This document shows, piece after piece, positions 60,574 to 64,000 of a DNA stretch of 64,000 nt. Each line of letters starts with the position of its first letter. Within the stretch, counting starts at the first letter, position 1. This DNA comes from JACKAQ01 sp965227145 (GTDB lineage Bacteria > Calditrichota > Calditrichia > RBG-13-44-9 > J075). The notes under the pieces are model-generated. The model made no database searches. It had not been told where the DNA came from and saw only the letters and a list, made by a program, of their open reading frames with translations. The DNA lies in contig OZ245730.1 in NCBI GenBank assembly GCA_965227145.1, positions 434,001 through 498,000 on the forward strand. The letters run 5' to 3'. Made by a program: the position numbers and the translations under genes.

Positions 60574-61884
60574 ATGGCAAACAATGCCTTTTTTCAGGAG
60601 CTCGAAAATACCCGCCCGTTTTTTAAGGCGGCGTTCGAAGGATTTAGCGGAACGGGAAAATCGTTCACGGCCGGCGTGATCGCCTGCGGGCTGCACGATA
60701 TGATCAAAAGCAAAAAGCCGATCGCGCTGTACTACACCGAGCGCGCCGGCAAGGGCGCGATGGCTAACTTCTACAGCCAGCGCAAAAAGAAGGCAATCAT
60801 TAAGGAATCGCGGACGCTGGCGGACCTGCTGACGACCATCAACCTGTGCGAGCAGGGCCACGCGGATATCCTGGTGATCGATTCCATTTCCCATATTTGG
60901 GAAAGCTTTGTCCAGGCGTATATGCGCCAGAAAAACCGGAAAAAGCTTTACTTCCAGGACTGGGGCGTTTTGAAGCCGGACTGGAAAGAGAAGTTTTCCG
61001 ACCGCTTCCTGGAGGCGCAGGTGCATATCATTTTCACCGGGCGCGCCGGCTACGAGTACGACTTTGTGGAAAACTCCGACGGCGAAAAAGAGCTTGCAAA
61101 GACCGGCATCAAAATGCGGGTCGAGGGCGAGACAGAGTACGAGCCGGACATGGTCGTGCTGATGGAAAAGGTAAAGGAAATGAACGGCAACGTCATGAGC
61201 CTAAAGCGCCGGGCGCTGGTCGTTAAAGACCGCACCAACCTGATCGACGGCAAAAGCTTTTTCAACCCTTCCTTTGAGGACTTCAAGCCAGCCATCAACA
61301 TCTTGCTCGCCGGCAGCGCGGTGGCGGATAACTTCGATGAAACGCCGGACGATTTTGAGTCCGACGATACCTACGAAAACCGCAAAAAGCAACGCACCAT
61401 TCTGCTTGAGGAAGTGAAGGGCATTTTTGACCAGCTGGAGCTGGGGCAGAGCGCCACGGCAAAGGCGTTCAAGGCCGATCTGGCGGAAAAAGTTTTTGGC
61501 AGCCGGAGCTGGACAGCTATCGAAGAGCTCGATCTCAAGCTGCTGGAAAAGGGCAAAACCCTCCTCGATACCTACAAAGCCTGGTTTGTTGAATATTTCC
61601 GCGGGCGCAAGTCCCAGGGCTTGGACCTGAACAAAGAGGATGCCCTCGCGGCGCTGGAAAAGATCATCAGCCCGCCGGCAGAAACCCCGGCAGACGAGTG
61701 GCTGGCGGAAGCCGAAAAGCCGAAAGCCCCCCGGGCCTCAGCGCCCAAAAAGCAGGCGCCGGACGAGCTGCCCGGATTCGATACCGAGCCGCAGTCCTTC
61801 GGCGATGCTCAGGAACCGTCCTTCGGCGGTGCTCAGGAGCCAGCCGGCGCAGCCATCAGCAACGGGCAAACGGATCTGTTTTAA
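60574..61884 (+). CDS. RecA-fold AAA ATPase (phage Sak4-like)
   Basis: The 436-residue product has Walker A GFSGTGKS (residues 23-30) and Walker B ILVIDS (99-104) close to the N-terminus. A RecA-like core continues to about residue 240 (VHIIFTGRAGYEYDF, MKMRVEGETEYEPDMVVLMEK-type strands). A helical region follows (about 260-370). The disordered, Pro/Ala-rich tail ends in TDLF, like the acidic tips of SSB-type partner-binding tails. Sak4-like proteins are phage recombinases or helicase loaders that act with a single-strand-binding protein. The Rad50-like ATPase downstream supports a recombination or replication module. The ribosome binding site AAGGAG is well placed. Confidence 0.75.
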   Translation: MANNAFFQELENTRPFFKAAFEGFSGTGKSFTAGVIACGLHDMIKSKKPIALYYTERAGKGAMANFYSQRKKKAIIKESRTLADLLTTINLCEQGHADILVIDSISHIWESFVQAYMRQKNRKKLYFQDWGVLKPDWKEKFSDRFLEAQVHIIFTGRAGYEYDFVENSDGEKELAKTGIKMRVEGETEYEPDMVVLMEKVKEMNGNVMSLKRRALVVKDRTNLIDGKSFFNPSFEDFKPAINILLAGSAVADNFDETPDDFESDDTYENRKKQRTILLEEVKGIFDQLELGQSATAKAFKADLAEKVFGSRSWTAIEELDLKLLEKGKTLLDTYKAWFVEYFRGRKSQGLDLNKEDALAALEKIISPPAETPADEWLAEAEKPKAPRASAPKKQAPDELPGFDTEPQSFGDAQEPSFGGAQEPAGAAISNGQTDLF

Positions 61885-62177
61885 TGGAACCGTCCATCGA
61901 CTTCGCTCAGGAACCGCCCCGTTGGGAATATTTGACAAAGGAACAGTTTCTCAAGCTGCTGGCGCGCGTCCGGCAGCTTGAGGCTGAAAACAGCAAACTT
62001 CGAATGAGAGGCAAGATCAATGCAATTATCATCCATAAAGCTGACCAACTTCTTGAACCACTCCGAAGCGGCAGTGGACTTCAACAAAGTGAACATTTTC
62101 TCCGGGCACAACGGCGCCGGAAAAACGGCCATCCTGCAGGCGATCCTGTTCGCGCTGACCGGGATCAGCCGGCGTGA
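61884..62177 (+). CDS. Small ORF overlapping the Rad50-like gene out of frame
   Basis: It starts at an ATG that overlaps the previous stop (TAATG) and encodes 97 residues. The first 45 look like a real protein (WEYLTKEQFLKLLARVRQLEAENSKLRMRGK, helical and coiled-coil-like). The last 52 run out of frame through the start of the Rad50-like gene (158-bp overlap) and have no clear pattern. It fills the otherwise empty 135 bp between the two ATPase genes. It may be a genuine overlapping gene or a coupling peptide. Confidence 0.45.
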   Translation: MEPSIDFAQEPPRWEYLTKEQFLKLLARVRQLEAENSKLRMRGKINAIIIHKADQLLEPLRSGSGLQQSEHFLRAQRRRKNGHPAGDPVRADRDQPA

Positions 62178-63843
62178 CCCGGTCCAGTGGGGCGCGAGAT
62201 CCTGCGCCGTGAACCTCGTTTCAAACGACTTAGAGATCACCCGAAAGGAAACCCGATCCGGCAGCAAGGAGCTTTCGCTCTGGAAAAAGGGCGGGGACTT
62301 TGAAGGGACGATCACCGAAAAGCAAAGCCAGCTGATGCGGCTGTTTGGCATGACGGAAACCCAGGTCGAGGCGGTTCTGGAAACCGGGCGGTTCCTGGAG
62401 CTGAAGGACGACGACCGGAAGGACGTGATTTTCCGGGCGCTGGATATCCGGGTAACGGCGGAGCACCTGCTGGGCTGGCTGGGCAAGCAGCAGCCGGATA
62501 TCGACTGGAATAAAATTGTTGGCCGCGAAATAGAAAGCGGGCTGAATCCGGATGCGGACAACCAGAAGGTTTTTGTCGAGCGGCGCCGGGCGGCCAAGCG
62601 CCGGCTGTCTGACCTTTCCGCGGAAATGGATCGCTTCCTGCAGCTGCCCAACGTGGATATCCGCCGGAAGCATAACGCCCAGGCGCTGCTGGCTGATCTG
62701 GAAAAGAATCTCGCGGAGCTGCACCAGCGCAAGGGCGAGGCAAGCCACCTGCCCCGGATAACCGTGGAGTTTGAGGCGGTCAAGTCCGAGCTGAATAAGC
62801 CGGACAACTCCGACCGGATCCGCGGGCTGACCTACGACGCCGAAGTCCTGCAGGAGCAGCTGGACGGGCTGAACGCGGAAAAGGAAACGCTGCTGGAAAA
62901 GGTTTCGACCGAACGCGGGACGATTGCCGGCATCGGCGCCTTTCAGGATTTGGGCGATAGCTGCGACCGCTGCGGGCAAAGGGTCACCAAAACCCTTGCG
63001 AAACGGCTGGCGTCCGAGCACAGCAAGCGGGTGAAGCTGCACGAATCCCTGCTGAAGGATGCGACCGGCAAGCTTGCGGAAGTGAATAAGGAAGCCGGCG
63101 AAATATCGAATAAAATTGGCGCGCTTAAAAAGGAAATCCGCGATCTGGAATCCGGCAACTATAAGGGCGACCGCAAAACGCTCGAAAGGCGTTACGACGA
63201 GCTGCTGGCGGAAAAAAAGCGGCTTTCGGAAATCGTGGTGACGCCCGCGGAAATTGATGCGTTGGAGCTACGAATCAGCAACGGTCGGAACCTGCTGGCC
63301 AATATTGAGCTGGTGGAACAGTCCGAAAAGCGCAAGGCGGAGATCGAGGAAGCGGTTGCCGAAACGCAGCTGGAAATTGAGGCGTCCGACTGGCTGGAAA
63401 AGGCGTTCTCGCCCAAAGGCGTGAAGGCGGATCTGCTTCGCAGCGCCATCGCACAGGTGGAGGATCTCGCCAACGAATTCCTGAGCCCGCTGGGCTTTGG
63501 CGAGTTCCGGATCCAGACAACCGACGGCTCGCGCGAGGTCTTTCGGGTGATGGTCGGCGAAAAGCCTGATGTATCGTTCAGCCGGGCGCAGCGCCACGCC
63601 ATTAACTTCGTGATACAGGCGGTGCTCTCCCAGCTGACCGGGCTGAAAATTCTGGCGGTGGACGACGTGGACATGTTCGTGGGCGATACCAAAAGCCTGG
63701 TCAACCGGATCATTTTTAACAACATCGCCAAGTTTGATACAGTCCTGATTTTTAAGGCGGACGCCGAAAAGCCCAAGCCGGTGCCGGTGGACGGCGTTTC
63801 CCAGTTTTGGCTGAACGGCAAGCTGGAGGAGGTAAAGGCGTAA
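62020..63843 (+). CDS. Rad50/SbcC-like AAA ATPase with zinc hook
   Basis: The 607-residue product begins with the SMC-type ABC head (IKLTNFLNHSEAAVDFNKVNIFSGHNGAGKT, Walker A at about 29-36). A coiled coil with a Cys pair at its tip (C315-x-x-C318, SCDRCGQ) matches a zinc hook. The returning coil leads to the C-terminal head, with a degenerate signature (VSFSRAQRHAINFVIQAVL) and Walker B LKILAVDDVDMF. It is shorter than cellular Rad50, as in phage SbcC/gp46 proteins. Such ATPases process DNA ends with an Mre11-type nuclease; the next gene is truncated by the window edge and might be its partner. GAGAGG (62006-62011) serves as ribosome binding site. Confidence 0.82.
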   Translation: MQLSSIKLTNFLNHSEAAVDFNKVNIFSGHNGAGKTAILQAILFALTGISRRDPVQWGARSCAVNLVSNDLEITRKETRSGSKELSLWKKGGDFEGTITEKQSQLMRLFGMTETQVEAVLETGRFLELKDDDRKDVIFRALDIRVTAEHLLGWLGKQQPDIDWNKIVGREIESGLNPDADNQKVFVERRRAAKRRLSDLSAEMDRFLQLPNVDIRRKHNAQALLADLEKNLAELHQRKGEASHLPRITVEFEAVKSELNKPDNSDRIRGLTYDAEVLQEQLDGLNAEKETLLEKVSTERGTIAGIGAFQDLGDSCDRCGQRVTKTLAKRLASEHSKRVKLHESLLKDATGKLAEVNKEAGEISNKIGALKKEIRDLESGNYKGDRKTLERRYDELLAEKKRLSEIVVTPAEIDALELRISNGRNLLANIELVEQSEKRKAEIEEAVAETQLEIEASDWLEKAFSPKGVKADLLRSAIAQVEDLANEFLSPLGFGEFRIQTTDGSREVFRVMVGEKPDVSFSRAQRHAINFVIQAVLSQLTGLKILAVDDVDMFVGDTKSLVNRIIFNNIAKFDTVLIFKADAEKPKPVPVDGVSQFWLNGKLEEVKA

Positions 63844-64000
63844 TGAAAATTACATTCAACCAGCACAACGAATTTATTGAAGAGCTGAAAAGGGACAGCC
63901 TGTTTATTGATCGAAAGATTGTCCGGGTGACCCGCCAATTCCGGCGCGCCGGCGGCGGGCTTCCCTTTACCGAGGCAAGCATTCTCGCCTCATATTCAAT
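63843..64000 (+). CDS. Start of an unrecognised gene, cut by the window edge
   Basis: An ATG at 63843 overlaps the stop of the Rad50-like gene (TAATG). The 52 visible residues (MKITFNQHNEFIEELKRDS, then IVRVTRQFRRAGGGLP) show a helix followed by a basic strand. I recognise no family from this. The tight coupling suggests work with the Rad50-like ATPase. Confidence 0.6.
   Translation, partial: MKITFNQHNEFIEELKRDSLFIDRKIVRVTRQFRRAGGGLPFTEASILASYS

Larger units (their letters stand above)
51627..64000 (+). mobile_element. Integrative element inserted at tRNA-Leu (left end; continues beyond the window)
   Basis: From the tRNA onward the content changes to an integrase, an S24/UmuD-like protein, an XRE regulator, an excisionase-like HTH, small zinc proteins, a RecA-fold ATPase and a Rad50-like ATPase, mixed with cargo. 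Composition is mosaic: the ends look GC-richer than the chromosome, while 54.1-58.0 kb is very AT-rich. An inverted repeat GCCCCTTG/CAAGGGGC (51714-51721, 51777-51784) lies between the tRNA and the integrase. No structural, packaging or conjugation genes are seen here, so prophage, satellite and ICE remain possible. The right boundary is unknown. Confidence 0.75.

Noticed and set aside
62230..63042. 270-codon minus-strand frame opposite the Rad50-like gene
   Set aside because: High GC content of this part of the element leaves long antisense frames open; the plus-strand gene is well supported.

Overview
The window looks like the chromosome of a diderm, FCB-type bacterium (Calditrichota or a relative is my best guess, by inference only). 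The evidence is a Kdo/Lpt lipopolysaccharide operon, a giant secreted protein ending in a type IX-like sorting domain, a PorV-like outer-membrane protein, and the DUF4159/DUF4175 and DUF4105 families. From about 51.6 kb to the right edge the sequence is a different replicon type: an integrative element inserted at a tRNA-Leu gene. It continues beyond the window.

Chromosomal part, 1-51.6 kb. (a) 1-1.7 kb: end of a YtxH-like gene, a DUF948 protein and a TPR protein. (b) 2.1-20.6 kb: a surface cluster with a small exported protein, a 5334-residue secreted repeat protein with a YPNPF-type C-terminal sorting domain, and a PorV/PorQ-like barrel fused to TPRs. (c) 20.8-24.3 kb: an unusual partner-switching pair. 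One protein combines an RsbW-like ATPase, a membrane sensor, a SpoIIE phosphatase and a transposase-type HTH. The next is a STAS anti-anti-sigma protein carrying the second half of the same HTH. (d) 24.5-33.3 kb: DUF4159, DUF4175, a patatin-Omp85 fusion, an FN3-like exported protein and an M23 peptidase. (e) 33.4-41 kb: a tightly overlapping operon gatC-kdsB-pyrG-kdsA-kdsC-kdsD-lptC-lptA-lptB, which makes CMP-Kdo and builds the LPS transport machine. (f) 41-48.8 kb, minus strand: lon, then tig-clpP-clpX (protein quality control), then a pyrimidine-nucleoside phosphorylase and a YdeI-like protein. (g) 49-51.4 kb: a secreted endonuclease/phosphatase-family protein and a DUF4105 membrane protein.

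Integrative element, 51.6-64 kb and beyond. A tRNA-Leu(TAG) is followed by a tyrosine recombinase pointing toward it. Next come a UmuD-like S24 protein without UmuC and a strikingly AT-rich cargo island (54.1-58.0 kb). The island holds a PD-(D/E)XK-like protein, a Ser/Thr kinase fused to a large C-terminal module with a TGT-like CxCxxC...H zinc motif, and an exported SH3b/SmpA-like protein. To its right are a membrane stub resembling a histidine kinase without its ATPase, an XRE regulator with an apparently leaderless promoter, an operator-rich divergent control region, an AlpA/excisionase-like HTH, small zinc-ribbon proteins, a RecA-fold ATPase and a Rad50-like ATPase with a CxxC hook. The last four look like a phage or ICE recombination module.

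The strongest candidates for undescribed biology are the kinase/zinc-module/nuclease cargo island, the SpoIIE and STAS proteins sharing a transposase-derived DNA-binding domain, and the giant surface protein with recent internal duplication. All base compositions and alignments were judged by eye; no searches were run.
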